A stretch of DNA of 64,000 nt, taken from the NCBI RefSeq assembly GCF_900302475.1, contig NZ_OMOQ01000001.1, forward strand, positions 620,001-684,000. Reading direction: 5' to 3'. This document shows positions 28,825-39,237 of the stretch, piece after piece. Made by a program: the position numbers and the translations under genes. The notes below the pieces were generated by a model, which saw only the letters and a list, made by a program, of their open reading frames with translations, had not been told where the DNA came from and did no database searches. Positions within the stretch are counted from its first letter, which is position 1, and each line of letters starts with the position of its first letter. Source of the stretch: Defluviimonas aquaemixtae (GTDB taxonomy: Bacteria > Pseudomonadota > Alphaproteobacteria > Rhodobacterales > Rhodobacteraceae).

Positions 28825-30347
28825 GCCGCCTCGCCTCGTCGGACTTGTTCCTCGGTGACAAAGTGGATCAGGCGGTCAAGCTGGGCAAGCGCCTCCTGCC
28901 CAAGCGCGGCGTATGCCGCCTGTTCACCGCGATGGGCGGCGTTGTTCAGCGCCTGTGCAAGCGCCTGAAGCCGCACGGCGCCGACCGCGCCCGCAAGCGC
29001 GATGAGGACATGCGTCTGCGCCCGGATTGCCGCAGCGCCGGCGTCGGCCAAACCCGCGACGAGTCCGCGCTCCACTTTGCGCAGATCCTCGCACAACCGG
29101 TCGAGCAGTTCACGCGACGCTTGCGGTCCGGCGACCTCGATCAGCCGGTCGAACGCAGCACGGTCGAATGCATGGTTAGCTCCAGCCTCGGCCGGCCTCT
29201 CCTCCGGCGCGCGGGCCCTGCGGCCGAGAACGTCGGCGATCGTCATGCCGAAGCCCTCGATCCCGGCGAGAGGCTTGGCGAGAATCGCATCCGCTCCCGC
29301 CGCATAGATCGCATCGCGATTGGCCCGAAGCACGTAGGCCGTGATGGCGACAATCGGCATTGACGACGACAGTCGGGGATCGGCCCTAATTGCGCGGATC
29401 ACCTCGATCCCGTTCAGAACCGGCATCTCGATGTCGACGAGAGCGAGGTCGAATGTCTCGCGTTCGAGGCAGCGCAGCGCCTCGGTCCCGTCCTCGGCGA
29501 TCCGGTACTCTGCTCCGAGTTTGGAGAGCATGCGGCCGATGATCATCTGGTTGGTCGCATTGTCTTCGGCGACGAGTACCTGCTTGCCACCGAGATCGGG
29601 CAGAGTGACGATCCTGTCGCGTGCCGGAATCGTCCAGGTTTCCGGCGGCAACTCCAGCGTGACGCGGGCGCCCCTCTGGCCGAGGTTCTCAACACAGATT
29701 GTGCCGCCGAGCCGCTCCGCCATGTGACGCGAGATATGCATGCCCAGCCCCTGACCGGGCTTTCGGCTACCATCGGGGCGGCCGCGATACTCGAAGATCC
29801 GCGTCAGCGCTTCTGCAGAAAAGCCCGGACCCTGATCCGTCACCGACATAAGAAGCGCGCCACTCTCCGCCATCCGGACGTCGAGTTTGATCGCGCCGGT
29901 GTCGGTGAACTTGATCGCATTGGACAGAAGGTTCGACAGGACCCGCTCCAGCGCGACCCGATCGAGCGTCAGGACCGGCGGCACGTCGCCGGCGCGCGCA
30001 AGCCGGAAGGTCAGCCCCTTCTCGCGCGCGCGCCCCGACCAGCGCATCTCGACGTCGTAGAGGAACCGCTCCATCTGGAGATTCGCGGGATGGGTCGCTG
30101 CGAAGTCATCCTCACCGAGCATCATCGACAGCCCCTCTTCGAGGAGCCGAGCGAGGTTTTCGCCCGCGGAACGAACACGCTCCATCTGCAGGCGCGTGGA
30201 CTCGTCCAGCCCGCTCCGATCGACAAGCCTCAGCCCGCCGATGATGTCCGATACGGCCGCGCGCAGGTCGTGCCCGAGAAGCGTCATCCGTCCCTGATCG
30301 GTCCGGTCGGACGCGCCCGACACCGGATCATCATTATGCTCGGACAT
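28821..30347 (-). CDS. Cytoplasmic hybrid histidine kinase with HPt domain
   Basis: 508 residues from the ATG at 30347. There is no transmembrane segment and no recognisable sensor domain: after about 20 polar residues comes the H-box LLGHDLRAAVSDIIGGLRL, then HATPase_c (NLLSNAIKFTDTG, GQGLGMHIS), a receiver (VLVAEDN, LVDIEMPVLNG, LAKP) and an HPt-like C terminus (RAQTHVLIALAGAVGA). All phosphoryl-accepting residues are present. It overlaps the LuxO-like regulator by four bases and probably passes phosphate to it, as LuxQ-LuxU does to LuxO. The lack of a sensor domain implies input through another protein. Confidence 0.9.
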
Positions 30348-30510
30348 CGCGCGGTCCCCTCTTCCGGGAGCGGCTTGAACCATTCTGGAATACAAGTGTC
30401 GGTTGCATGACGTTATGGTTCTACGCGAGGAAATCGCGTGCGCCAACCTGTCTGAAACGCCAAGTCCTCGTCCGGCGCGGAACCAATCAAGACCTGCACC
30501 GGCGATTGGT

Positions 30511-32412
30511 TCAGGTGGGGCGACTGATCGGGTATCCGATCTGCCCTAGGGCGAGCGTGATCTCGTCGAGGATTGCCGGATCGTCGATCGTCGCCGGCAT
30601 CTTGTATGCCTCGCCGTCGGCGATCTTCACCATCGTGCCGCGCAAGATCTTGCCCGATCGCGTTTTTGGCAACCGGTCGACGACGCAGGCCAGCTTGAAG
30701 GCTGCGACCGGACCGATCTGCTCGCGGACGAGCTTCACGCATTCCTTCACGACATCGCCGTAGTCGCGGTCGGACCCGGAATTGAGGCACAGGAATCCCA
30801 CCGGCATCTGGCCTTTTAGCTGATCCGTGACGCCGATCACCGCGCATTCGGCGACATCGGGATGGGAGGCCAGAACTTCTTCCATCGCCCCCGTCGACAA
30901 GCGGTGCCCCGCGACGTTGATGACGTCGTCGGTGCGCGCCATGATGTAGAGATAGCCGTCCTCGTCGACATAGCCCGCGTCGCCAGTCTCGTAGTAGCCG
31001 GGGAAGTGGCTGAGATAGGATTTCCGGAACCGCTCCTCGGCGTTCCAGAGCGTCGGCAGCGTGCCAGGTGGCAGCGGCAGCTTGACCGCGATGGCACCAA
31101 GGGTGTCGGGCTTAACCGGGTGACCGGCCTCGTCGAGGATCTGCACGTCGTAGCCCGGCATCGGAACCGAGGGCGAGCCAATCTTGACCGGCAGCTCCTC
31201 GATGCCGAGCGGGTTTGCGGCGATGGCCCAGCCGGTTTCGGTCTGCCACCAGTGGTCGATCACGGGCACCTTGAGACGAGCCTGTGCCCATTTGATCGTG
31301 TCGGGATCGGCGCGTTCGCCCGCAAGGTATAGCGCCTTCAGGCTCGAGATGTCGTAGTTGCGGATCATTTCCCCCTTGGGATCCTCGCGCTTGATGGCGC
31401 GGAATGCGGTGGGGGCGGTGAAGAAGCTCTTGACCTTGTGGTCAGCGATTACCCGCCAGAAAGTCCCCGCATCAGGCGTGCCTACAGGCTTGCCCTCGAA
31501 TACGATCGTCGTGCAGCCCGCGATCAGCGGCGCGTAGCAGATATAGGAATGGCCGACGACCCAGCCCACGTCCGAGGCCGCCCAGAAGACGTCGCCTGCT
31601 TCGACGTTGTAGATCGCCTTCATCGTCCAGTGTAGCGCGACGAGATGGCCCGCCGTGTGGCGCACGACGCCTTTCGGTGCGCCCGTCGTGCCGGACGTAT
31701 AGAGGATATAGGCCGGATGGTTCCCCTCGACCGGCACGCAGTCGGCCGGCTCCGCCTCCGCCTGCGCTTCGTGCCAGTCGAAATCGCGGCCGGGTGTCAG
31801 GTCCGCGAACTCCTGCTCGCGCTGGAAGATCAAAGTGAAGTCGGGCTTGTGCTTCGCCTGCTCGATCGCTGCATCGACCAGAGGCTTGTAATGGACGACA
31901 CGGCCCGGTTCGAGCCCGCAGGAAGCGGCGATGATCGCCTTGGGCGTCGCGTCGTCGATGCGGACGGCGAGTTCGTGTGCCGCAAAGCCGCCGAACACGA
32001 CGGAGTGGATCGCGCCGAGCCGCGCGCAGGCAAGCATCGCATCCAACGCCTCGGGCACCATCGGCATGTAGATGATCACGCGGTCGCCTTTTGTGACGCC
32101 CTTGGCTTTCAATGCACCGGCAAGGCCAGCGACACGGTCCTTCAGCTCGGCATACGTGATCTCGCGCTTGGATTGGGTGATCGGGCTGTCATGGACGATG
32201 GCGACCTGGCCGCCGCGCCCAGCCGCGACATGGCGGTCGACCGCGTTCCAGCAGCCGTTGACCATCCCGTCAGAGAACCACTCGTAGATCGGCGCATTCT
32301 CGTCGAAGAGTGCCTTGGTGGGCTTTTTGTCCCAGTCGATGGCCTCGGCCGCCTCCATCCAGAAACCTTCCGGATCGGACTTCCAGCGCGAATAGATCTC
32401 GGCGTATCCCAT
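30511..32412 (-). CDS. prpE: Propionyl-CoA synthetase
   Basis: AMP-forming acyl-CoA ligase (633 residues) that activates propionate to propionyl-CoA. Motifs are ILYTSGTTGAPKGVV (AMP/phosphate loop), WWQTETGW, YYETGDAGY and the C-terminal acetylation-site motif PKTRSGKILRGTMVK. The opening MGYAEIYSRWKSDPEGFW and GCTTIVFEGKPVGTPDAGTF favour PrpE over acetyl-CoA synthetase. Upstream lie TTTGCAAA-type sites expected for a propionyl-CoA-responsive regulator. The gene is followed in the same direction, after 163 bases, by the hybrid kinase. Confidence 0.93.
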   Translation of the reverse strand: MGYAEIYSRWKSDPEGFWMEAAEAIDWDKKPTKALFDENAPIYEWFSDGMVNGCWNAVDRHVAAGRGGQVAIVHDSPITQSKREITYAELKDRVAGLAGALKAKGVTKGDRVIIYMPMVPEALDAMLACARLGAIHSVVFGGFAAHELAVRIDDATPKAIIAASCGLEPGRVVHYKPLVDAAIEQAKHKPDFTLIFQREQEFADLTPGRDFDWHEAQAEAEPADCVPVEGNHPAYILYTSGTTGAPKGVVRHTAGHLVALHWTMKAIYNVEAGDVFWAASDVGWVVGHSYICYAPLIAGCTTIVFEGKPVGTPDAGTFWRVIADHKVKSFFTAPTAFRAIKREDPKGEMIRNYDISSLKALYLAGERADPDTIKWAQARLKVPVIDHWWQTETGWAIAANPLGIEELPVKIGSPSVPMPGYDVQILDEAGHPVKPDTLGAIAVKLPLPPGTLPTLWNAEERFRKSYLSHFPGYYETGDAGYVDEDGYLYIMARTDDVINVAGHRLSTGAMEEVLASHPDVAECAVIGVTDQLKGQMPVGFLCLNSGSDRDYGDVVKECVKLVREQIGPVAAFKLACVVDRLPKTRSGKILRGTMVKIADGEAYKMPATIDDPAILDEITLALGQIGYPISRPT

Positions 32413-32530
32413 CGTCTTGCCTCCTCAAAGGACATGGCGTTTGTTACGCGACGGCGAGGGCGACGCGCAACGCCGTTACCGATCACAGCGCATCGCGCGA
32501 CAGATAAATTTGCAGAATCTTTCCGAAATG

Positions 32531-32611
32531 TTTCGCAAATTTTTGCAAATTCCGCGATGTGGCGAATCTAAATGTAAAAAATGCGGCGACTTTGCAAAGT
32601 ACTGCCGCAAA
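32531..32611. promoter_or_regulatory. Predicted PccR/RamB-type operators of prpE
   Basis: Two clustered elements built from TTTGCAAA words: 32531-32549 reads TTTCGCAAA-TT-TTTGCAAA without extra bases, and 32591-32611 reads TTTGCAAA-GTACTG-CCGCAAA. The PccR/ScfR regulators of alphaproteobacteria bind paired TTTGCAAA sites and control propionyl-CoA assimilation, so location upstream of prpE fits. The surrounding 100 bases are AT-rich. Confidence 0.65.
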
Positions 32612-32653
32612 TCATTGTTTGTGGGCAGGCGGTGATTCTTTCCCCCGGCACGG

Positions 32654-34933
32654 TCAGCTGTAGAGCGCGACCGGCGTCCCCGCGATGGCCGACATGTTAA
32701 GAAGTCCGCGCGCGGTGATCGAAGGCGTGACGATATGGGCGCGGTTGCCCATGCCCATCAGGATCGGCCCGACCTCAAGCCCGTTGGCCCGCAACTTCAG
32801 CATGTTGCGCGCAGTGTTGGCTGCATCCGTATAGGCGAAGACAAGGATATTCGCCGCGCCTTCGATCCGGCTGCCGGGGAATATCCGCTCGCGCAGTTCG
32901 GGGTCGAGCGCGGCATCGGCCGACATTTCGCCCTCATAGGAGAAGTCGACGGCCTTCGCGTCGAGCAGTTCCAGCGCGGCGCGCATCCGCTGGCCGGAAT
33001 CGGTGTCGAGATTGCCGAAGTTGGAATGCGAGCAGAGTGCGACCTTGGGCGTAACGCCGAAGCGCCGGGCATGGCGTGCCGCGCCGCAGATCGTGGTTGC
33101 AATCTCCTCGGGCGTCGGCACCGCGTTCACATGGGTGTCGGCGACGAAAAGGGGACCATCCTCCTGGATCATCAGCGAAAGCGCGCCAAGCGGTCTGAGC
33201 CCGTCGCGGGCCAGGACCTGACGGATGTAGTTGAGGTGCCAGAGATACTGCCCGAACGTGCCGCAGATCATGCTGTCGGCGTCGCCCTTGTGGACCGCTA
33301 TGGCGGCGATCGCGGTCGTGTTCGTGCGCATGATCGCGCGGGCGAGGTCGGGCGTGACACCCTGCCGCGCCATGAGCTCGTGATAGCTTTCCCAGTAGTC
33401 GCGGTAGCGGTGATCGCTCTCGGGATTGACGAGTTCGAAATCGCGGTCGGGCCGGATCGGCAGGCCGGCGCGTTCGCAGCGCCGCTCGATCACGTCGGGT
33501 CGGCCGATGAGGATCGGCCGGTCGGTCATCTCCTCGAGCATCGCGTTGGCGGCGCGCAGGACCCGTTCATCCTCGCCCTCGGCGAAGACGATCTTGCGCT
33601 GGGCGGTGCGGGCGGCGTCGAAGACCGGGCGCATGATGAGCGCCGACTTGAAGACCGAACCGTCGAGCTTGCGCTTGTAGGTGTCGAGATCGGCGATCGG
33701 CCGGGTCGCGACACCGGTTTCCATCGCGGCCCGGGCGACGGCCGAGGCTACGGTCCCGATAAGGCGCGGGTCGAACGGTTTCGGGATCAGGTAGTCCGGC
33801 CCGAAGGTCAGCGTCTCGCCCCTGTAGGCGGCCGCGGCCTCGGCGCTCGTCGTGGCGCGGGCGAGCGCGGCGATGCCCTCGATACAGGCGAGCTCCATCT
33901 CGTCGTTGATCGTCGTCGCGCCCACGTCGAGCGCGCCGCGGAAGATGAACGGGAAGCAGAGGACGTTGTTGACCTGGTTCGCGAAATCCGAGCGGCCGGT
34001 GGCGATGATCGCCTCCGGCGCGACCGCGCGGACCTCGTCGGGCATGATTTCGGGCATGGGATTGGCGAGCGCGAAGATGATAGGCCGGTCGGCCATCTTC
34101 TTCACCATATCGGGTTTCAGGACGCCCGGACCCGAGAGGCCGAGAAAGAGGTCGGCGCCTTCGATCACATCGGCGAGCGTCGCCGGTTTCGTTCCCTGCG
34201 CATAGGCTGCCTTTTGCGGCGTCATCTGTGCCTCGCGCCCCTCGTAGACCAGGCCCTCGATGTCGCAGAGCCAAACGTTCTCGCGCTTCACGCCCAGCTT
34301 CAAAAGCATGTCGAGACAGGCGATCCCGGCCGCCCCGCCGCCGGTGGAGACGACCTTGATCTTGTCGAAGTCCTTCTGCGCGACATGCAGCGCGTTCGTC
34401 GCCGCCGCGCCGACGACGATCGCGGTGCCGTGCTGATCGTCGTGGAAGACCGGGATATTCATCCTCTCGCGGCATTTCTTCTCGACGATGAAGCAGTCCG
34501 GCGCCTTGATGTCTTCAAGGTTGATCGCGCCGAATGTGGGTTCCAGCGCGCAGACGATGTCGGCGAGCTTCTCGGGGTCAGGCTCGTTGACCTCGATGTC
34601 GAAGCAGTCGATGGACGCGAACTTCTTGAACAGGACAGCCTTGCCCTCCATCACCGGCTTCGCCGCCATCGCGCCGATGTTCCCGAGGCCCAGGACGGCA
34701 GTGCCGTTTGTGACAACCGCGACGAGATTGCCGCGCGCGGTGAAGCGCGAGGCCGTGGTGGGGTCGGCCTTGATCTCGAGGCAGGCCTCCGCGACACCGG
34801 GGCTGTAGGCGCGGGAAAGGTCGCGGCCGTTGGCCATGGGCTTCGTCGCCCGGATCTCGAGCTTCCCGGGCTTGGGGAACTCGTGATAGTCCAGCGCCGC
34901 CTGTCGTGCGTTTTCCTGCCGTGCGTCGTCCAC
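32654..34933 (-). CDS. maeB: NADP-dependent malic enzyme with phosphotransacetylase-like domain
   Basis: 759 residues. The N-terminal half is malic enzyme, decarboxylating malate to pyruvate and making [26 protein letters not shown], the dinucleotide-binding [15 protein letters not shown] and [11 protein letters not shown]. The C-terminal 330 residues (from about 430) are a phosphate acetyltransferase-like domain, believed to be regulatory in this large MaeB class. Length and order are standard. The opening [20 protein letters not shown] is typical. It lies upstream of prpE in the same direction but is separated by the operator region. Confidence 0.96.
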   Translation of the reverse strand: MDDARQENARQAALDYHEFPKPGKLEIRATKPMANGRDLSRAYSPGVAEACLEIKADPTTASRFTARGNLVAVVTNGTAVLGLGNIGAMAAKPVMEGKAVLFKKFASIDCFDIEVNEPDPEKLADIVCALEPTFGAINLEDIKAPDCFIVEKKCRERMNIPVFHDDQHGTAIVVGAAATNALHVAQKDFDKIKVVSTGGGAAGIACLDMLLKLGVKRENVWLCDIEGLVYEGREAQMTPQKAAYAQGTKPATLADVIEGADLFLGLSGPGVLKPDMVKKMADRPIIFALANPMPEIMPDEVRAVAPEAIIATGRSDFANQVNNVLCFPFIFRGALDVGATTINDEMELACIEGIAALARATTSAEAAAAYRGETLTFGPDYLIPKPFDPRLIGTVASAVARAAMETGVATRPIADLDTYKRKLDGSVFKSALIMRPVFDAARTAQRKIVFAEGEDERVLRAANAMLEEMTDRPILIGRPDVIERRCERAGLPIRPDRDFELVNPESDHRYRDYWESYHELMARQGVTPDLARAIMRTNTTAIAAIAVHKGDADSMICGTFGQYLWHLNYIRQVLARDGLRPLGALSLMIQEDGPLFVADTHVNAVPTPEEIATTICGAARHARRFGVTPKVALCSHSNFGNLDTDSGQRMRAALELLDAKAVDFSYEGEMSADAALDPELRERIFPGSRIEGAANILVFAYTDAANTARNMLKLRANGLEVGPILMGMGNRAHIVTPSITARGLLNMSAIAGTPVALYS

Positions 34934-35069
34934 GTCCTGTCCTCCCGAGAAAACTCGTTTAGTATTAAACTTTCTTGCGGCGAGACGGAAGGCTCGTTGA
35001 CCAGGCCCCCGAGTCGCTTGTCAATTTCCGCCCGTCCCGCCACTCTTCCCATAGCACGGGGAGCCTGAA

Positions 35070-36158
35070 ATGTCCGAAATTCGCGCTGAGGTCGTTCTGC
35101 TGACCACGAGCCTCGTCAAGGATCTGCCATTCTTCACCGAAACCCTTCACATGCGGCTCGACGCGATCTGGCCCGCCGACGATCCGGCGGTGGCGATCCT
35201 GTCCGGTCATGGGCTTCGGGTGCGGCTGGACGCGAATGTGAGCGGGACGCCGGGACGGCTGCGCATTCTGAGCGACGATCCAGACGCGTTGGCTGACGGC
35301 GCGCGTCGGCTGACTGCGCCGGGCGGGACCGAGATCGAGATTGACGTGCTGAATCCGCCCGTCATTCAGCCGCCGACCCAACACGCCTTCGTCGTCCGAC
35401 GGCTTGCCGACCAGGCGCCTTGGATCATCGGCCGGGCCGGGATGCAGTACCGCGATCTCATCCCCTCGCGCCTCGGCGGCTCGATCATCGCGAGCCATAT
35501 CCGCATTCCCGATGGCGGGCCCGTCCCTGACATGGTGCATTTCCACAAGGTCGGCTTTCAGCTCATCTTCTGCATCAAGGGCTGGGTGGATGTCGTCTAC
35601 GAGGATCAGGGCGGCCCGCGTCGGCTCCATGCCGGCGACTGCTTCATTCAGCCACCCGAGATCCGGCACCGGGTGCTCGAAGCCTCCGACGGGATCGAGG
35701 TGATCGAGATCGGCGTCCCGGCCGATCATGTCACCGAGATTGACCACGAGATGGAATTGCCCACCCCGCATCTCAGGCCCGAGCGGGAATGGCAGGGGCA
35801 GCGCTTCGTCCACAATGTCGCGCAGGGTGCAGAATGGCGGCCGTACCGGCTTCCGGGCTATGTCTGCCGGGACACCACGATCGGTGAGAACACCGCGGGT
35901 GTGGCAAGTGTTGAAGTCGTACGCCGGGGCGAGGGCGATTTCGCCTGGGCAACGCATGACGGCGACATCCTATTTGGTTTCGTGATGGGCGGCGCCATGA
36001 CGCTTCAAGGTGAGGGGAAGACCCCCTGCCTGCTCGCACCGGGCGATGCCTACGTGATCCCTCCGGGGATGCGCACCCGTTGGTCGGAGCCGAGCGACGA
36101 TGTCGAGATCCTCGAAGTCGCGCTGCCGGGCCGTTTCGTTACGGAAATCCATCGCTGA
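35070..36158 (+). CDS. VOC-like and bicupin fusion protein
   Basis: 362 residues. Residues 1-95 look like half a vicinal-oxygen-chelate (glyoxalase) domain (LTTSLVKDLPFFTETLHMRL), followed by two cupin domains: one with HFHKVGFQLIFCIKGWVDVVY and GDCFIQPPEIRHRVLEASDG, the other around ATHDGDILFGFVMGGAMTLQ and LAPGDAYVIPPGMRTRW. Only the first cupin keeps several histidines suited to metal binding; the second has fewer. Probably a cytoplasmic metal-dependent isomerase or dioxygenase-type protein, substrate unknown. It is divergent from maeB and precedes the nucleoside operon by 54 bases. Confidence 0.82.
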   Translation: MSEIRAEVVLLTTSLVKDLPFFTETLHMRLDAIWPADDPAVAILSGHGLRVRLDANVSGTPGRLRILSDDPDALADGARRLTAPGGTEIEIDVLNPPVIQPPTQHAFVVRRLADQAPWIIGRAGMQYRDLIPSRLGGSIIASHIRIPDGGPVPDMVHFHKVGFQLIFCIKGWVDVVYEDQGGPRRLHAGDCFIQPPEIRHRVLEASDGIEVIEIGVPADHVTEIDHEMELPTPHLRPEREWQGQRFVHNVAQGAEWRPYRLPGYVCRDTTIGENTAGVASVEVVRRGEGDFAWATHDGDILFGFVMGGAMTLQGEGKTPCLLAPGDAYVIPPGMRTRWSEPSDDVEILEVALPGRFVTEIHR

Positions 36159-36212
36159 CCTTGCATCGCCTCCCGCATGGACGCAGTCTCGGCATCGTAC
36201 AAGGAGTTGCTC

Positions 36213-36605
36213 ATGTCGCTCATCGATGCCGCCCGCGAGGTGCGGGAAAACGCCTACGCGCCCTATTCGCACTTCAAAGTCGGCGCGGCGGTCAGGGGAC
36301 GGTCGGGCAAGGTTTACAAGGGTTGTAACGTCGAGAACGTCGCCTATCCGGAGGGCACTTGCGCCGAGGCGGGCGCCATTGCCGCCATGGTCGCGTCGGG
36401 CGAGACCGAGCTGACCGAGGTCGCAGTGATCGCCGATAGCGCGATGCCGGTCTCTCCCTGTGGCGGTTGCCGGCAGAAGCTGGCGGAGTTCGGGCGCTCT
36501 GACGTTCCGGTGACACTGGCGACCACGGATGGCCGGTCCGAGGAGACGACGATCGGGGCTCTCCTGCCCGGGGGCTTCTCGGCGCATCATATGGACCGGA
36601 CCTGA
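36213..36605 (+). CDS. cdd: Cytidine deaminase
   Basis: 130-residue zinc enzyme that deaminates cytidine and deoxycytidine to uridine and deoxyuridine. Motifs are YAPYSHFKVGAAV, GCNVENVAYPEGTCAEAGAI (catalytic Glu and first Zn-Cys) and PCGGCRQKLAEF (two further Zn-Cys). The start is the ATG at 36213, with AAGGAG upstream. First gene of the salvage operon cdd-deoA-deoB-add-upp; its stop is one base from deoA. Confidence 0.96.
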   Translation: MSLIDAAREVRENAYAPYSHFKVGAAVRGRSGKVYKGCNVENVAYPEGTCAEAGAIAAMVASGETELTEVAVIADSAMPVSPCGGCRQKLAEFGRSDVPVTLATTDGRSEETTIGALLPGGFSAHHMDRT

Positions 36606-36606
36606 C

Positions 36607-37917
36607 ATGGACGCGCGCCGCATCATCGCGGGCGTCCGCGACGGAAAGGGGCTGTCGCCCGAGGCGGCCGTGTGGTTCGCGAAAGGTCTCGCCTCGGATG
36701 AGGTCACCGATGCGCAGGCCGGCGCCTTCGCGATGGCCGTGCTTCTCAAGGGCCTCGATCAGGACGCGCGTGTCGCACTGACCGAGGCGATGCGCGACAG
36801 CGGCGACGTTTTGGAATGGAACCTTCCAGGTCCGGTAATCGACAAGCACTCGACAGGCGGCATCGGCGACTGCACGTCTCTTCTGCTTGCCCCCGCGCTC
36901 GCGGCCTGCGGCGCCTATGTGCCGATGATCTCCGGCCGTGGACTTGGCCACACCGGCGGCACGCTCGACAAGCTCGAGGCGATCCCCGGTTTCCGCACCG
37001 GCTTCGGAACCGATGATCTGCACCGACTGGTGGCGGAACACGGCTGCGCCATCGTCAGCGCGGGTGCAGACATGGCGCCAGCGGACCGGCGGCTCTACGC
37101 GATCCGCGACGTGAGCGGCACGGTGGAGTCCATTGATCTCATCACCGCTTCGATTCTCTCGAAGAAGCTGGCGGCTGGCCTCGAAGCGCTAGTCCTGGAC
37201 GTCAAGGTGGGTTCAGGCGCTTTCATGAAATCGATGGAGGATGCCGAGGCTCTGGCCGAGGCGCTTGTTATCACGGCGAACGGCGCGGGCTGCCGCACGG
37301 CGGCGCTGATCACGGACATGGATCAGCCGCTCGCCTCGTCCGCCGGCAATGCGCTCGAAGTGCTCGAGGTGATGGAGACGCTGACGGGGGTCGCTGTGAA
37401 CCAAGCTCTCTGGGACGTGACCGTTCAGCTTGGCGGCGAGGCGTTGGCGCTTGGCGGGCTCGTCGCCGACGCCGAGGAGGGCTGCGAGCAGATCGACGAG
37501 GCACTGGAATCGGGACGCGCGGCCGAGATCTTCGGGCGCATGGTCGCGGCTCAGGGCGGCCCGTCCGATTTCGTCGATCGCTATCCCGACAGGCTGCCTG
37601 CCGCGCCCGTCGTACTCGACGTGGCCGCCGCGGAGAATGGTTTCGTCACCGCGATCGACGGAGAGGTGCTGGGCCACGCCGTCGTTCTTCTCGGGGGCGG
37701 GCGGCTTCGGGGAGACGACCGCATCAATCCCTCGGTGGGGCTATCCGAGATCATGCCGCTCGGCGAACCGATCGAGCGCGGTGAGGCCATCGCCCGGATC
37801 CACGCCGCCACGCAGGCGGCGGCCGAGGACACGGCGCGCGCCGTTGCCGCGGCGATCCGTATCAGCCCCGAGGAACCCGAGGAACCGCCTCTCATCCATG
37901 CGAGGATCGGGCCGTGA
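36607..37917 (+). CDS. deoA: Thymidine phosphorylase
   Basis: 436 residues. Phosphorolyses thymidine or deoxyuridine to base plus deoxyribose-1-phosphate. The phosphate-binding motif DKHSTGGIGDCTSLLLAP and SGRGLGHTGGTLDKLEAIPG are diagnostic, and VLDVKVGSGAFM is present. The start is the ATG at 36607, one base after the cdd stop. The end overlaps deoB as GTGA, so translation is likely coupled. Confidence 0.97.
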   Translation: MDARRIIAGVRDGKGLSPEAAVWFAKGLASDEVTDAQAGAFAMAVLLKGLDQDARVALTEAMRDSGDVLEWNLPGPVIDKHSTGGIGDCTSLLLAPALAACGAYVPMISGRGLGHTGGTLDKLEAIPGFRTGFGTDDLHRLVAEHGCAIVSAGADMAPADRRLYAIRDVSGTVESIDLITASILSKKLAAGLEALVLDVKVGSGAFMKSMEDAEALAEALVITANGAGCRTAALITDMDQPLASSAGNALEVLEVMETLTGVAVNQALWDVTVQLGGEALALGGLVADAEEGCEQIDEALESGRAAEIFGRMVAAQGGPSDFVDRYPDRLPAAPVVLDVAAAENGFVTAIDGEVLGHAVVLLGGGRLRGDDRINPSVGLSEIMPLGEPIERGEAIARIHAATQAAAEDTARAVAAAIRISPEEPEEPPLIHARIGP

Positions 37918-39122
37918 CGCGCGCCTTCCTCGTCGTTATGGACAGTGTCGGGGCGGGCGGTGCGCCCGATGCCAACCAATTCTTCAACGGCAACGTGCCC
38001 GATACCGGCGCCAACACGCTGGGCCACATTGCTGAGGCCTGCGTCGCCGGCAGCGCGGAGGAGGGACGGAGCGGCCCCTTGCGCATGCCCAATCTCGACG
38101 CGCTCGGGCTCGGTGCGGCGGTGCGGCTCGCCTCGGGCGCGTCGATGCCGGGTTTCGATGCAGAGCCCTCCGGACTTTGGGGGGCGGCGACCGAGGTGTC
38201 GAAGGGCAAGGACACGCCCTCGGGTCACTGGGAGCTTGCGGGCGTGCCGGTGCCGTGGGACTGGCACTACTTTCCCGATGAGGTCCCCGCCTTTCCGCAG
38301 GAACTGATGGACGAGGTCGCTCGGCTCGCGGGCGCCGAGGGGACGCTCGGCAACTGCCATGCCTCGGGCGTGCCCATCATCGAGGAGCATTGCGCCGAGC
38401 ATATGCGCACCGGTTGGCCGATCTGCTACACCTCGGCCGACAGCGTCTTCCAGATCGCCGCGCATGAGGAGACGTTCGGGCTCGACCGACTTCTGAAGCT
38501 TTGCGAGGACATCGCGCCCACGCTGCACGCAATGAAAGTCGGGCGGGTGATCGCGCGGCCGTTCGTGGGTGAGTGCGGGAATTTCAGGCGGACGGCCAAT
38601 CGCCACGACTACGCCATCGCGCCGCCTGCGCCCACGCTCTGCAACTGGGTGCAGGGCGCCGGGCGCAAGGTCCACGCCATAGGCAAGATCGGCGACATCT
38701 TCTCCAGGCGCGGGATCGACGACGTGCGCAAGGGGACGGATTCAGACCTTTTCGAACATCTAGTTTCGCTGGCGGACACGGCCGAGCCCGGGTCCTTGAC
38801 CTTTGCGAACTTCGTCGAATTCGACACCCTCTTTGGCCATCGCCGCGACGTTTCAGGCTATGCCCGCGCGCTCGAATGGTTCGATGGGCAACTCAGGCGG
38901 TTTTTCGAACGGCTGCAGCCCGGCGATCTGGCGATCTTTACCGCCGATCACGGCAACGATCCGACCTGGACCGGGACCGACCATACGCGCGAAAGGGTGC
39001 CGGTCGTCGGCTACGGCTTGGGTGTCCGGGCCATCGGGCAGGTGGGCTTCGTCGATGTCGCGGCGTCGGTCGCGGCGCATCTCGGCGTGCCATCGGAGGG
39101 GCCGGGGAGGAGTTTCCTGTGA
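37914..39122 (+). CDS. deoB: Phosphopentomutase
   Basis: 402 residues; converts (deoxy)ribose-1-phosphate to the 5-phosphate, linking DeoA products to central metabolism. It belongs to the alkaline-phosphatase superfamily with metal sites in VVMDSVGAGGAPDA, FTADHGNDPTWTGTDHTRE and the phosphoacceptor region KGKDTPSGHWELAG. The start is GTG overlapping the deoA stop. A 115-base gap with tandem repeats separates it from add. Confidence 0.97.
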   Translation: MTRAFLVVMDSVGAGGAPDANQFFNGNVPDTGANTLGHIAEACVAGSAEEGRSGPLRMPNLDALGLGAAVRLASGASMPGFDAEPSGLWGAATEVSKGKDTPSGHWELAGVPVPWDWHYFPDEVPAFPQELMDEVARLAGAEGTLGNCHASGVPIIEEHCAEHMRTGWPICYTSADSVFQIAAHEETFGLDRLLKLCEDIAPTLHAMKVGRVIARPFVGECGNFRRTANRHDYAIAPPAPTLCNWVQGAGRKVHAIGKIGDIFSRRGIDDVRKGTDSDLFEHLVSLADTAEPGSLTFANFVEFDTLFGHRRDVSGYARALEWFDGQLRRFFERLQPGDLAIFTADHGNDPTWTGTDHTRERVPVVGYGLGVRAIGQVGFVDVAASVAAHLGVPSEGPGRSFL

Positions 39123-39156
39123 CTGCGCACGACCCCGGATTTGCCGCCTGCCTTCG

Positions 39157-39213
39157 GTCCCGCACGCGTACCGCTTGCGTCCCGCATCTGTCCCGACACG
39201 CGTCCCGACACGG
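39157..39213 (+). repeat. Tandem 11-12-bp repeat upstream of add
   Basis: Five adjacent units without intervening bases: GTCCCGCACGC, GTACCGCTTGC, GTCCCGCATCT, GTCCCGACACGC and GTCCCGACACGG. They fill most of the only sizeable gap inside the nucleoside operon and end 24 bases before the add start codon. The same family occurs in reverse orientation at 20401-20462. Confidence 0.7.
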
Positions 39214-39237
39214 CCGGGGCGAGCGAGGACGGCCGGC

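Noticed and set aside
30348..30510. Possible sigma-54 promoter near the LuxO-like operon (TGGAATAC...GGTTGCAT)
   Set aside because: The GG and GC doublets are not separated by the required ten bases.
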